In this document: positions 8,926-17,209 of the stretch, one piece after another
Numbering within the stretch: the first letter of the stretch is position 1
Layout: each line of letters begins with the position of its first letter
Assembly: GCF_016464385.1 (NCBI RefSeq)
Contig: NZ_JADMLH010000001.1
Span: 705,431-769,430, forward strand
From: Nucisporomicrobium flavum
Lineage (GTDB): Bacteria > Actinomycetota > Actinomycetes > Mycobacteriales > Micromonosporaceae
DNA: 64,000 bases
Reading direction: 5' to 3'
Made by a program: the position numbers and the translations under genes
Notes under the pieces: generated by a model
What the model was told of the DNA's origin: nothing
What the model saw: only the letters and a program-made list of their open reading frames with translations
The model's database searches: none

Positions 8926-9795
8926 ATGACCGCCAAGAAAATCATCGTCGGTTACGACCGTTCCCCGGAGGCCCGTGCCGCTGCGGCGTGGGCTCTGGAC
9001 GAGGCGGCCCGCACCGGCGCGCTGGTGGAGTTCTTCTACGCGTACGAGTGGCCGACCTGGGCGCCGGCGGCGTCCACCGTGCCCTCCCCCGCGGTCTGGC
9101 CGGACGGCGAGACCGACCGCGCCATCAAGGGCGCGCTGCAGGAGGCCGTGACCGAGGCCCGGCAGACCCACCCGCAGGTGCGCACCGAGGTGTCCATCGT
9201 GAACGCCAGCGCCGCCCTGACGCTCATCGACCGCTCCGCCGAGGCCAGCCTCATCGTGCTCGGCAGCCAGGGCCACAGCGCGGTGACCGGCATGCTCGGC
9301 TCGGTCAGCGTCGCGGTCAGCGCCCACGCCCACTGCCCGGTCATCGTGGTCCGGGGCGACAACGGGCACGCCGGTCCCGTGGTGGTCGGCGTCGACGACT
9401 CGCCCTGCGCGCAGCTCGCCCTGGCCTTCGCCCTCGAGCAGGCGGCCGAGCGCGGCGCGCCGGTACGCATCATCCACGCGTGGCGTCCGGTCTCCGGCAT
9501 CTGGGAGGACAGCCCGCTGGTCACCCGGGAGGTCACCGACCAGGAGCGCCGCCCCTTCGACGAGCTCGTGGCGGCGTGGCAGCAGAAGTACCCGCAGGTG
9601 ACGATCACCGCGGAGGCCGTCGTGGACCACCCGGCCCACGCCCTGGCGGCCGCGAGCACCACCGCGCGGCTGCTGGTGGTCGGCACCCGGGGACGCGGCG
9701 CGTTCCGCGGGATGCTGCTCGGCTCGGTGAGCCAGCACCTGCTGCGGCACTCGGCCTGCACGGTGGCCATCGTCCGCGAGGTTGCCGGAAGCTGA
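8926..9795 (+). CDS. Universal stress protein, tandem UspA domains
   Basis: 289 aa with two UspA domains (about 1-143 and 148-287). Each ends in the ATP-binding signature G-x2-G-x9-G(S): GSQGHSAVTGMLGS in the first and GTRGRGAFRGMLLGS in the second, so both may bind ATP. In M. tuberculosis, two-domain USPs such as Rv2623 bind ATP and promote growth arrest. Start ATG follows GGGAGAGTCCC. The gene stands alone between two hairpins, with the conserved box 46 bp upstream, so it is a monocistronic member of the putative regulon. Confidence 0.9.
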   Translation: MTAKKIIVGYDRSPEARAAAAWALDEAARTGALVEFFYAYEWPTWAPAASTVPSPAVWPDGETDRAIKGALQEAVTEARQTHPQVRTEVSIVNASAALTLIDRSAEASLIVLGSQGHSAVTGMLGSVSVAVSAHAHCPVIVVRGDNGHAGPVVVGVDDSPCAQLALAFALEQAAERGAPVRIIHAWRPVSGIWEDSPLVTREVTDQERRPFDELVAAWQQKYPQVTITAEAVVDHPAHALAAASTTARLLVVGTRGRGAFRGMLLGSVSQHLLRHSACTVAIVREVAGS

Positions 9796-9803
9796 GCCCG
9801 GCA

Positions 9804-9838
9804 GCGACGCCGGGCCCGCGGTGCGGGCCCGGCGTCGC
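9804..9838. terminator. Perfect 16-bp hairpin between convergent genes
   Basis: GCGACGCCGGGCCCGC, 3-nt loop, exact reverse complement. It sits between the USP stop (9795) and the stop of the minus-strand helix-turn-helix gene (9844), so it probably terminates both. Confidence 0.8.
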
Positions 9839-9843
9839 GCTGT

Positions 9844-10140
9844 CTACGCCGCCGGCGGCGGCGGGGACTTGCCCTCCAGCACGGCCAGGATCTCGCCGAT
9901 CTGGTGCTCGCGCTCCAGGGGGTGCCGCAGCGGCAGCTCACGGTGCAGCTGGTAGCGGTTGCGCCGGCCGTCGCGGGTGCTGGTCAGATAGCCCGCCTCG
10001 ACGAGGTCGGCGACGATGCGCTGCGCCGCCCGCTCCGTGATGCCGACCTGGGCGGCCAGGTCCCGGTGCCGGAGGCCGGGGTCGCGGGCCACGCAGATCA
10101 GCACGTGGGCGTGGTTGGTGAGAAAAGTCCAGTCCGGCAC
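9844..10140 (-). CDS. Winged helix-turn-helix regulator, MarR/ArsR-like
   Basis: 98 aa. The sequence reads as a winged helix: N-terminal helix FLTNHAHVLICVARDPG, HTH LRHRDLAAQVGITERAAQRIVADLVEAGYL, wing TSTRDGRRNRYQL, then a short helix and Pro tail. No sensor domain or Cys cluster. GTG at 10140 is the only good start; TAGGAT lies about 8 bp before it, suggesting a leaderless transcript. It is divergent from the membrane-protein gene at 10331, and the shared 190-bp region holds one good box (toward 10331) and one weak box (toward this gene). It may regulate its neighbour; direct evidence is lacking. Confidence 0.75.
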   Translation of the reverse strand: MPDWTFLTNHAHVLICVARDPGLRHRDLAAQVGITERAAQRIVADLVEAGYLTSTRDGRRNRYQLHRELPLRHPLEREHQIGEILAVLEGKSPPPPAA

Positions 10141-10177
10141 GGGCTCTGATCCTACGAGTCCCCCGCCACCGCCGGGC

Positions 10178-10196
10178 GGTCAGGGCGACGCACGGC
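10178..10196 (-). promoter_or_regulatory. Weak copy of the conserved box
   Basis: On the minus strand the right part reads CGCCCTGACC, matching the core, but the left part does not match. It lies 37 bp before the GTG of the helix-turn-helix gene. Low confidence. Confidence 0.25.
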
Positions 10197-10257
10197 GCGC
10201 GTGGAGTGCAGGCTCCAGCCGATCGAGACGCCGATGGTCGGCCGCACACGGTCGGCC

Positions 10258-10276
10258 GTGACCTCCGGCCCTTACC
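10258..10276 (+). promoter_or_regulatory. Conserved 19-bp box upstream of a small membrane protein gene
   Basis: Reads GTGACCTCCGGCCCTTACC, oriented toward the gene at 10331 and ending 54 bp before its ATG. Confidence 0.55.
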
Positions 10277-10330
10277 CGCGGGGCGCGGCGGGAGCAGGCT
10301 GGACAGGGAGGCCGGAAGGGGGTGGCGACC

Positions 10331-10705
10331 ATGAGGCTCAGCCTGCGCGACGCCGTCGCCGCGCTGATGATGGGAGTGATCCTGACGCCGTACGCGACAC
10401 TGCTCGTCCGCGGGCGCGAGCCGTACGTCGGCAACGTGGCGACCATGGCGGCGCTGTCCCTGGTCGTGGCCGGCGGCGTGTTCGTGGTCGCCGGCGGGAT
10501 CACCGTCCGTACGCTGATCGGCCGGGTGGAGGTCGGCTTCGCCGTCGCCGCCCTGGCGCTCGGCGTGGTCACGGTGCTCCTCGGCGACACGCCCCTCGGG
10601 CAGCTGCTGCTCGGCGCGTTCATCACGCTGGTGCTGCTGACGTGGGGCACCCAGCTGCTCGACCACGCCGGCTACCTGCAGCCGCCGCCCCACCGGCCGT
10701 CATGA
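10331..10705 (+). CDS. Small four-helix membrane protein
   Basis: 124 aa, nearly all membrane-embedded: four hydrophobic segments ([75 protein letters not shown]). No known motif. The run GGAAGGGGG lies about 10 bp before the chosen ATG; a GTG nine bases earlier is possible. It overlaps the 3' end of the convergent P-type ATPase gene by 6 bp. With a conserved box upstream, it is one of five small membrane proteins in the putative regulon. Confidence 0.75.
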   Translation: MRLSLRDAVAALMMGVILTPYATLLVRGREPYVGNVATMAALSLVVAGGVFVVAGGITVRTLIGRVEVGFAVAALALGVVTVLLGDTPLGQLLLGAFITLVLLTWGTQLLDHAGYLQPPPHRPS

Positions 10706-13386
10706 CGTCCGCTGTCGTGCCCGGCGCCGGTACAGCTCGTCCACTCCCCACACCAGCAGCGGGAACGGGGCCAGGAACGCCAGGTGCGCCGGGCCCAGCG
10801 CCGCGGTGCCGAACAGGGCCTGCAGCGGCGGCAGATAGATCACGGCCGCGGCGAAGACCAGCTCGAACGCGATCCCGCCGAGCAGCAGCCGGTTGGTGAA
10901 CACCCCGATCGAGCGCAGCGAGGCCCGGTCGGTGCGGGCGGCGAACGCGGTGCCGAGCTGACAGGCGACGATGCCGGCGAACGTCATCGTGGTGGCCTCG
11001 CGGTACGCGCCGTGCAGCGCGGAGCCCGGACCCGTCGCCGCGCCGGGCTGCCAGCCGGCCCGCCACAGCGACCAGAAGAACCCCGCCATGACCAGCGCCG
11101 CCGACGTCACGCCCAGCAGACCCCAGGCGCGCAGCAGCAGGCGCCGGTCGATGACCCCGCTGCGCGGTGAGCGCGGCGGGCGGCGCATCAGCCCCGGCTC
11201 CGCCGGTTCGCGCCCCAGCGCCAGGGCGGGCAAGGTCTCCGTACCCAGGTCGATGGCGAGGATCTGCAGCACGGTCAGCGGCAGCGGAATGGCCCCGCCG
11301 GAGAGCGCGAAGATCAGGAACGGCACCACCTCGGGTACGGCGTGCGCGAAGATGTACAGCACGAACTTGCGGACGTTGTCGTACACCCGCCGCCCGGCGT
11401 GCACCGCCTTGACGATGGTGGCGAAGTTGTCGTCGGTGAGCACCATCGTGGCGGCCTCCCGGGCGACGTCCGTGCCGGAGCGGCCCATGGCGACGCCGAT
11501 GTCGGCGTGCCGCAGGGCGGGAGCGTCGTTGACCCCGTCCCCGGTCATGGCCACGACCTTGCCGGCCGCGCGCAGCGCCTCGCAGATGCGCAGCTTGCCC
11601 TCCGGCGTGGAGCGGGCGAAGACGATCTCCTCGTCCCCGGCGAGCAGCCGGTCGAGCTCGGTCTCGCTCATCGCCTCCAGCTCCGTGCCGGTGACGACGC
11701 GCCCGCCGCCGATCCCCGCCTGGCGGGCGATCTCGGCCGCCGTGGGCCCGTAGTCGCCGCTGATGACGTGGATGCGGATGCCGGCCCGGTGCGCTCCGCC
11801 CACCGCCTCGGCGACGCCGTCGCGCAGCGGGTCGGCCAGGGCCAGCAGCCCGAGCAGCGTGAGGCCGGCCTCGGCGTGGTCGCGTTCCGGCGTGCGACCG
11901 GCGCCGACGAAGCCGTACGCGACCGACAGCACCCGCAGGCCGGCGGCGGCGTACCGGTCGACGGCGGCCTGCAGCTGCGCGCGCACCTCGGCGGAGAGCG
12001 CCACGCTGTGCCCGCCGGGGCCCACGACCCGGTCGCACAGCGGCAGGACGGACTCCACCGCGCCCTTGGTGTGCACCCGGGCGCCGTCCACGGTGGACAT
12101 GCGCTTGAGGCGGCTGTCGAAGGCGTACAGGAAGGTCCGCTCGGCGTCGCGCTCGGCGGCGTGCACCGGGACCGCCAGCTGGTCCGCGAAGCGCAGCAGG
12201 GCCAGCTCCATCGGGTCGCCGGTGTCGTGCGGCGCGCCGTCCCCCGCCACCCGTGCCGTGGTGCACCGGGCCGCCGCGGTGGCCAGCTCCCGTGCCCGCC
12301 CGTCGCCGCGTGCGGCCGCCGCGTCCAGCTCGGAGCCGTACAGCCAGATCCGGGACACCCGCATGCGGTTCTCGGTCAGGGTGCCCGTCTTGTCCGTACA
12401 GATGACCGCCGTGGATCCGAGGGTCTCCACCGCGGACAGCCGCTTGACGACCGCGCCGACGCGGGCCAGTTCCCGGACGCCGACGGCGAGAGCCAGGGTG
12501 ATGGTCGGCAGCAGGCCCTCGGGCACGTTCGCCACGATCAGGCCGATGGCGAAGCTGATGGCCGCGGCCCAGCCCAGCCCGGCGACCACGCCGATGGGCA
12601 GGAACGCGGCCCCGGCGGCGACCGCCACGGCCGCGATGACCCAGGTGGCCCGGCGCACCTGGCGCTCGAGCGGGCTGGGCTCCCCGCGGCCCCGCTGCGA
12701 GAGCGCGGCGATCCGGCCGATCTCGGTGTGCATACCGGTCCGGGTGACCACCGCCCGGCCCTCCCCCGCGGTGCACACCGTCCCGCTGAACACCATCTCG
12801 CGCGCCTCGAGCAGCGGCCCGGCCACGACCTCCGCGTCCGCCGACCGCGACGCCGGGACCGACTCGCCGTTGAGCGCCGACAGGTCCACCGACAGCGCCC
12901 CGTCCACCAGCCGGCCGTCGGCGCAGATCCGGTCACCCTCCTCGACCACCAGGACGTCGCCGGGCACCAGCTCCCCGCCGGTACGTCGCACAGCACCCCG
13001 TCGCGCAGCACCCGCGCCGAGACCGGCAGGTACGCCGCCAGCGCCTCCACGGCCCGTTCCGCCTGCATCTCCTGCGCGAACGCGAACGCGGCGTTGAGCA
13101 GGATCACCGCCACCACGGCGAGTGCCAGCGCCGGGGTGCCGCCGAGCCAGGCCAGCACCGCGGCCACCATGAGCAGCACGGCCAGGGGCTGGGTGAACTG
13201 GGCGAGAAGCTCGCGCGGCCAGCGCCGGCGCTCCCGGCGGGACAGTTCGTTGGGGCCGTACACGGTGAGCCGCCGGGCGGCCTCCCTCGCGCCGAGCCCG
13301 GCGGGACCGGTACGCAGGTCCCGGAAGAGTTCGACGGGGGGACGCCGTTCGTCGACCGGGCCGGGTGCCGTCGTCGTCTGCGTCAT
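10700..13386 (-). pseudogene. Cation-transporting P-type ATPase (CtpF-like), frameshifted
   Basis: A P2-type ATPase split over two frames. The first part (13386 to about 12973) starts [20 protein letters not shown] and holds the N-terminal cation-ATPase domain and TM1-2. The second part carries [20 protein letters not shown] in TM4, the phosphorylation motif [14 protein letters not shown], the hinge [10 protein letters not shown] and a six-helix C-terminal domain. The parts join if one G is added to the G-run (CCCC at 12973-12976 on the plus strand), restoring [10 protein letters not shown]. So this is either a true one-base deletion or a homopolymer sequencing error. Intact length would be about 895 aa. 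The closest well-known relative is CtpF (Rv1997), a DosR-regulon pump. Last gene of a minus-strand operon. Confidence 0.85.
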
Positions 13387-13417
13387 GACTCCAGGCTTTC
13401 CACCGCGGGCGCGGGAC

Positions 13418-13436
13418 GGACAGGGCCGGGCGGCCC
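13418..13436 (-). promoter_or_regulatory. Conserved 19-bp box upstream of the P-type ATPase
   Basis: Minus strand reads GGGCCGCCCGGCCCTGTCC, ending 31 bp before the ATPase ATG and oriented toward it. It lies between this gene and the next upstream gene, so the ATPase may have its own promoter. Confidence 0.6.
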
Positions 13437-13449
13437 GCACCCGGTGGTC

Positions 13450-14186
13450 CTACGGCAGCAGGCGCCGCACCGCCACCCCGGTGACCGCCGCCATCGTCGC
13501 GGCCATGGCCAGGCCACCGGCTGTCCCGATGGCGATGATCAGGATCAGCGCCTGTCCTGGGTGCCAGAGCGGCATGGTGACGAGCAGGAACACCGCCAGC
13601 CCGGCGAGCCAGGCAACGGCGCTGACGGTGATCCACCAGCCGGCGTGGGCGGTGAGGCGGCTGGGTGCCAGAGCGGCATGGTGACGAGCAGGAACACCGC
13701 CAGCCCGGCGAGCCAGGCAACGGCGCTGACGGTGATCCACCAGCCGGCGTGGGCGGTGAGGCGGCGCAGCACCGTCCACTGCGCGAACCCGATCGAGCAC
13801 AGCAGGGCCACGCCGAGGATCAGGGCCAGGGGTGCGGTCACCGCCACGGGCCAGCTCTGCCAGACACCGGCGAAGGTCGACGGCGACATGCCGATCAGGT
13901 ACGCGACCACGGCGGCGCCCGCCGTCACGGCGACCCAGCGGCGCCACGGGAACCGCGGCAGCGCCCAGCGCAGCACGGCCGCCTGGCCGGCGCCCAGCAC
14001 CGCGCCCTCGACGGCGCCCGCGGCGAGGATGACGGGCAGCGCCACGGCGGCGTCCGCGTCGGCCAGCAGGGCGCCGGCACAGGCCGGCACCACGAAGCCG
14101 AGGAACTCCGCCACCGTGACCGTACGGACCCAGACGCGGTACAGCGCGGCCCGGTTCAGCACCGGCACCGCCGTCGATGTGGTCAT
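13450..14186 (-). pseudogene. Membrane protein gene disrupted by a 104-bp tandem duplication
   Basis: ATG at 14186. The protein has about six hydrophobic segments ([94 protein letters not shown]). A perfect 104-bp direct repeat (13557-13660 and 13661-13764) shifts the frame near the end: the present reading frame runs through the second copy and ends in junk at 13545. Removing one copy restores continuation from MPLWHP into [20 protein letters not shown] and a stop at 13450. The family is unknown. It belongs to the ATPase operon (63 bp before the ATPase start). Confidence 0.75.
13557..13764. repeat. Perfect 104-bp tandem direct duplication
   Basis: Copy 1 is 13557-13660 and copy 2 is 13661-13764; both begin CTGGGTGCCAGAGCGGCATG and end GGTGAGGCGG. 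I saw no mismatch. 104 is not a multiple of three, so the duplication breaks the membrane-protein gene it lies in. The absence of divergence means it is very recent or an assembly artefact. Confidence 0.9.
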
Positions 14187-14204
14187 GCCGTCACCCGCCG
14201 CGGC

Positions 14205-14351
14205 TCAGTGGCGGCGGGCCGGGGCGCCTACCGGGTGGTGAGCCACCGACTCCACCGCCGCGGTGAGGACCGAGCCGACCACGGCCAGGACGAGCCCGGT
14301 CAGCGGCAGCAGGGTGGAACCGCCCAGAGCGATCATCCGGCGCTTCGTCAT
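14205..14351 (-). CDS. Small single-pass membrane protein
   Basis: 48 aa: a basic start (MTKRRM) followed by one membrane helix (IALGGSTLLPLTGLVLAVVG) and a short tail. GAGGACGTC precedes the ATG at 14351. It lies 18 bp before the next operon gene. The conserved box ends 56 bp upstream, at the most common spacing, which supports this tiny gene being real. Function unknown; small membrane proteins near ion pumps can act as accessory subunits, but that is speculation here. Confidence 0.6.
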   Translation of the reverse strand: MTKRRMIALGGSTLLPLTGLVLAVVGSVLTAAVESVAHHPVGAPARRH

Positions 14352-14407
14352 GACGTCCTCCTCTGTCCGCTTCCATCCAACGCCGCCACGGGCCGCGCCT
14401 TTCAGGG

Positions 14408-14426
14408 GCGCAGGGCCTCAGGTCAC
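14408..14426 (-). promoter_or_regulatory. Conserved 19-bp box upstream of the small membrane protein
   Basis: Minus strand reads GTGACCTGAGGCCCTGCGC, 56 bp before the ATG at 14351. It overlaps the last codons of the cNMP-binding gene at 14418, so the site sits inside the operon. Confidence 0.5.
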
Positions 14427-14915
14427 GGGCCGTTCTGCCTGCTCCGGGCCCGCCGGGTACGCGTACAGCTCGACCAGCCGCACCCGCGAGGCGGTGAGCC
14501 GGTCGGCGAGCACCCCGACGAACCGCATCGCCAGCTCGCGCCCCAGGTCGGCGTCCTCGGCCATGAGCCGGCGCACCTGTGGGGCGTCGAACTCGATGGC
14601 GTGGCACTCGTCGGCCACGACCGCACCCACCGACCACCGGTACGGCGGCAGCAGCCACGACCAGCCCACCGGCGCACCCGACTCGAGGCGCTCGATGACG
14701 ATGCTGCCGCGGCCGGGCACCTGGAAGTCCAGGGCGATCGCTCCCGAGGTGAGCAGCCAGAAGGTGTTCGCCGGCGCCCCCTCGTGGAAGAGACGGTGGC
14801 CGGGATGACGCAGCGTGGGGCGGCCGAACGAGGCGAGCTTCTGCAGCCAGTTGGTGGGCAGGTCGCCGACGAACGGGTGCAGGGCGAGACGGTCGAAGAC
14901 GGTCAGGGGCGGCAT
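14418..14915 (-). CDS. Cyclic nucleotide-binding (Crp-like) domain protein without DNA-binding domain
   Basis: 165 aa, ATG at 14915 behind GGAGGACACC. One cNMP-binding beta-roll: FVGDLPTNWLQKLASFGR, RHPGHRLFHEGAPANTFWLLTSGAIAL, then GAPVGWSWLLPPYRWSVGAVVADECHAIEFDAPQVRRLM. The usual R in the phosphate-binding cassette is absent (the segment reads GAPVGWSW), so it may bind another ligand or none. No C-terminal HTH, so it is not a transcription factor by itself. It sits in the ATPase operon and could gate the ATPase or a partner according to redox or nucleotide state. Confidence 0.75.
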   Translation of the reverse strand: MPPLTVFDRLALHPFVGDLPTNWLQKLASFGRPTLRHPGHRLFHEGAPANTFWLLTSGAIALDFQVPGRGSIVIERLESGAPVGWSWLLPPYRWSVGAVVADECHAIEFDAPQVRRLMAEDADLGRELAMRFVGVLADRLTASRVRLVELYAYPAGPEQAERPVT

Positions 14916-14931
14916 GGTGTCCTCCGATGCG

Positions 14932-15444
14932 CTAATGCGAGCTCCAGGCCTGAGCGACCCGGATCTGCCGGTGTGCGGCCAGCAGGATGTGCAGGCACAC
15001 CTGCCGCACGTCGGGGGCGGCGAGCCCGGGCCGGGCATCGTCGAGCATGCGGACGACCTCGGCGGCGGTACGGCGCACCACGTCCAGCGCCGCGGCGCGG
15101 CCGGTGCGGCCCTCCGCCAGGTACCGGTCGTAGCGGGCCTGCACGCCCGGATCGGCGAACAGCCCGGCGCCCAGCCCCGCCGACGGGTCGGCGAGCCCGT
15201 GCCGCTCGAGCAGCTGCCGCAGCGCGGTCAGCTCACGGGTCTGCGACGGCGCCGAGTGGGGGAAGGCGGCGTACCGGTCGGCGAAGACGGCGAGCAGATC
15301 GTGGCCGAGCTTCGTGCGCTGGGCCAGCTCGATCAGCAGCGCCACCTGCGCGGGCGGCACCGGGCCGCTCGGCAGAACGGCCCGGTCCGGGGCGCAGAAG
15401 CCGGCGCGGTCGCGCCAGGCCTCGCTCGGGGCGGCGGTCGGCAT
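14932..15444 (-). CDS. Hypothetical soluble helical protein
   Basis: 170 aa, ATG at 15444 with GGAGGATCC upstream; the next operon gene starts 16 bp after its stop. Mostly helical, with segments such as VALLIELAQRTKLGHDLLAVFADRYAAF and DVVRRTAAEVVRMLDDARPGL. One Cys near each end (AGFCAPD, QVCLHIL). I do not recognise the family. Position between a 2TM protein and a cNMP-fold protein in the ATPase operon suggests a role in the same stress response. Confidence 0.6.
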   Translation of the reverse strand: MPTAAPSEAWRDRAGFCAPDRAVLPSGPVPPAQVALLIELAQRTKLGHDLLAVFADRYAAFPHSAPSQTRELTALRQLLERHGLADPSAGLGAGLFADPGVQARYDRYLAEGRTGRAAALDVVRRTAAEVVRMLDDARPGLAAPDVRQVCLHILLAAHRQIRVAQAWSSH

Positions 15445-15466
15445 CGGATCCTCCGGTGGGTCGGGC

Positions 15467-15772
15467 TCAGCGACGGCTGAGGCGGTCCATCTCGCGCCGG
15501 ATGCGGTCCTCCGGCGGGTTCTCGGGGGCGAGCACGTCCCAGATGTGGAACGCGACCCCGATCCCCCAGCCGAACAGCGGGAACATCGGCCAGTAGAAGC
15601 CACCCGGCGTGGTGACCAGCCAGATGCCGTTCAGGAAGAGGTTCACCAGCACGTACGCGAGCACGTGCGCCTGCAGTTCGCGCCTCTTGCGCAACCGGGT
15701 CACGGCGAGTTCGCGCAGCTCGGCCGTGTCGTCCTCCGGGGTGATCCCGGTGGGGTGGAAGGTGGTGGTCAT
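15467..15772 (-). CDS. 2TM domain-containing protein
   Basis: 101 aa. After an acidic N-terminus comes LRKRRELQAHVLAYVLVNLFLNGIW, then FPLFGWGIGVAFHIWDVL: the paired-helix pattern of the 2TM domain found fused to kinases and regulators or alone. The C-terminus (EDRIRREMDRLSRR) is charged and helical. ATG at 15772 follows AGGAGGACGTC. Part of the minus-strand operon 15928-10700. Such proteins are usually accessory membrane anchors; no enzymatic role is expected. Confidence 0.8.
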   Translation of the reverse strand: MTTTFHPTGITPEDDTAELRELAVTRLRKRRELQAHVLAYVLVNLFLNGIWLVTTPGGFYWPMFPLFGWGIGVAFHIWDVLAPENPPEDRIRREMDRLSRR

Positions 15773-15799
15773 GACGTCCTCCTTTCGAGGGGGGTCGGC

Positions 15800-15928
15800 T
15801 CAGCGCCGGCCATGGCGGGCCGTGCGCCGATGCGGCGGCGTCAGGCGGTCGATGAGGTCCTCCAGCACCGGCCCGGCCACGATGAGCAGGGCCAGGACGG
15901 CCAGGATGACGACGACGAGCAGCGACAT
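15800..15928 (-). CDS. Small single-pass membrane protein, first gene of the ATPase operon
   Basis: 42 aa: one N-terminal membrane helix (SLLVVVILAVLALLIVAG) then an acidic stretch (PVLEDLIDRL) and a basic tail (HRRTARHGRR). ATG at 15928 with GAGGGAGTTGAGTGCG upstream; 27 bp to the next gene. It heads the seven-gene operon leading to the P-type ATPase. Short, but the frame, ribosome binding site and spacing are all good. Function unknown. Confidence 0.6.
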   Translation of the reverse strand: MSLLVVVILAVLALLIVAGPVLEDLIDRLTPPHRRTARHGRR

Positions 15929-16302
15929 CGCACTCAACTCCCTCGGCACGGGGACGACGGCGTCCCCGTGCCTTGATGGTGTCCGGTGCCCGGCCCCCGG
16001 GACAGAGTCGGGAGTCCGGGACCGCCGGGACTTCCGTCCGCCGCGGCGGCCCGCCGGCCGGGGCTCGGCGGAGGGGTCGAACGGCCCTGTCGCCGGCGAC
16101 CCGGCGGGGCGATGCTGGCCCTGACGCCACCGGAGCCCGGACGTAGCGACCGGGCCGAGGAGACAGATGCGATGGCCGGAGCGCCACCAGACCCACCGTC
16201 GTCAGGACGGGACCTGGCCCGGCCGCTGCGCCACGCGGGCCCCGGCGGCGTCTCGTCCACACCGGGCGTTCGTCCATACCGGACGGAGAGAAGGTGAACG
16301 CG
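15929..16302. other. 374-bp divergent control region with several box-like sequences
   Basis: No gene seen. It separates the minus-strand ATPase operon from the plus-strand USP gene. It holds one good box copy (16074-16092), a left-half copy GGGACTTCCGTCC at 16027-16039 and a right-half copy TGGCCCTGACGCC at 16126-16138, all reading toward the USP gene. I saw no clear minus-oriented copy for the operon. A short hairpin lies at about 15952-15970 (GGGGACG/CGTCCCC). Confidence 0.5.
16074..16092 (+). promoter_or_regulatory. Conserved box in the divergent region, distal to USP
   Basis: Reads GGGTCGAACGGCCCTGTCG. Oriented toward the USP gene but 210 bp before its ATG, farther than all other copies, implying a long leader or a remote site. 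Confidence 0.45.
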
Positions 16303-17184
16303 ATGGAGAGCGTCACCGGCGCTCCCGTGGTCGTCGGGGTGGACACCTCCCCGCGCAGCAACGACGCCGTGGAACTGGCGGCGGCCGAGGCGGCCCTGCG
16401 GCACCGGCCGTTGCGGATCGTGCACGCGTTCCTGTGGCCCCTGGCCCGCCTCGCTGTGCCGCCGGCGTCGCCGTACCCGGCCCTGGACGCCTTCCGCGAC
16501 GAGGCCCGCAGCCTGCTCACCGACGCCGAACGGCTCGCCGCCAAGACGGCGCCCGGCACCCGGATCACCACCGAGATCATCACCGACCTGCCGGTGCCGG
16601 CGCTGCTGGCCGAGAGCCGGCACGCCGACCTGCTGGTCGTGGGCGACCGCGGCTCCGGCGGCTTCCGCGGCCTGGTCGTGGGCTCGGTGGCGGTACAGAC
16701 CGCCACGCACGCCTCCTGCCCGGTGCTGATCGCCCGGCGCCGCCGCGACGCGGCCGGCCCGGTCATCGTCGGCATCGACGGTTCCGCGGCATCGCAGCGC
16801 GCGCTGGAGTTCGCCGCGCGCGAGGCCTCCCTGCAGGGCGTCGACCTCGTCGCGGTGCACGCCTGGGGACTGCCGCCCACGCTCGGGGCCGGCGAGCTCG
16901 TGCCGCTGGCGTACGAGCTGGCGGCGGCCCGGGACGAGGAGGAGCGGATCCTCGCCGAGTCCCTGGCCGGCACGGCTCAGCTCTGGCCGGACGTCCGGAT
17001 CCAGCGCGACCTGCACCGGGGAGCCCCGGCGCGGGCCCTGCTGGGCTGGTCCCGGCGGGCACGCCTGATCGTCGTCGGCAGCCGCGGCCACGGCGGCTTC
17101 CCGGGGCTCCTGCTCGGCTCGGTGGGCCAGCACCTCATCCACCACGCGGCCTGCCCCGTCGCCGTGGTCCGCGCGGCGCCGTGA
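16303..17184 (+). CDS. Universal stress protein, tandem UspA domains
   Basis: 293 aa from ATG 16303 (GAAGG 8 bp upstream); an in-frame GTG at 16294 would add three residues. Two UspA domains: the first ends GDRGSGGFRGLVVGS and the second GSRGHGGFPGLLLGS, both complete ATP-binding signatures. The first domain begins VVVGVDTSPRSNDAVELAAAEA and the second VIVGIDGSAASQRALEFAARE. It is convergent with the CBS-BON gene at 17210 (25-bp gap) and divergent from the ATPase operon. USP and CBS-BON partners occur side by side repeatedly in this window. Confidence 0.9.
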   Translation: MESVTGAPVVVGVDTSPRSNDAVELAAAEAALRHRPLRIVHAFLWPLARLAVPPASPYPALDAFRDEARSLLTDAERLAAKTAPGTRITTEIITDLPVPALLAESRHADLLVVGDRGSGGFRGLVVGSVAVQTATHASCPVLIARRRRDAAGPVIVGIDGSAASQRALEFAAREASLQGVDLVAVHAWGLPPTLGAGELVPLAYELAAARDEEERILAESLAGTAQLWPDVRIQRDLHRGAPARALLGWSRRARLIVVGSRGHGGFPGLLLGSVGQHLIHHAACPVAVVRAAP

Positions 17185-17209
17185 CCGGCACCGCGCCCCT
17201 CTCCGGCCG

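Noticed and set aside
7045..9750. 901-codon frame opposite the GH31 and USP genes
   Set aside because: Antisense shadow; both opposing genes have unmistakable domains and ribosome binding sites.
14418..14915. Crp-like protein as regulator of the boxes
   Set aside because: It has no DNA-binding domain, and the box is asymmetric rather than a Crp-type palindrome.
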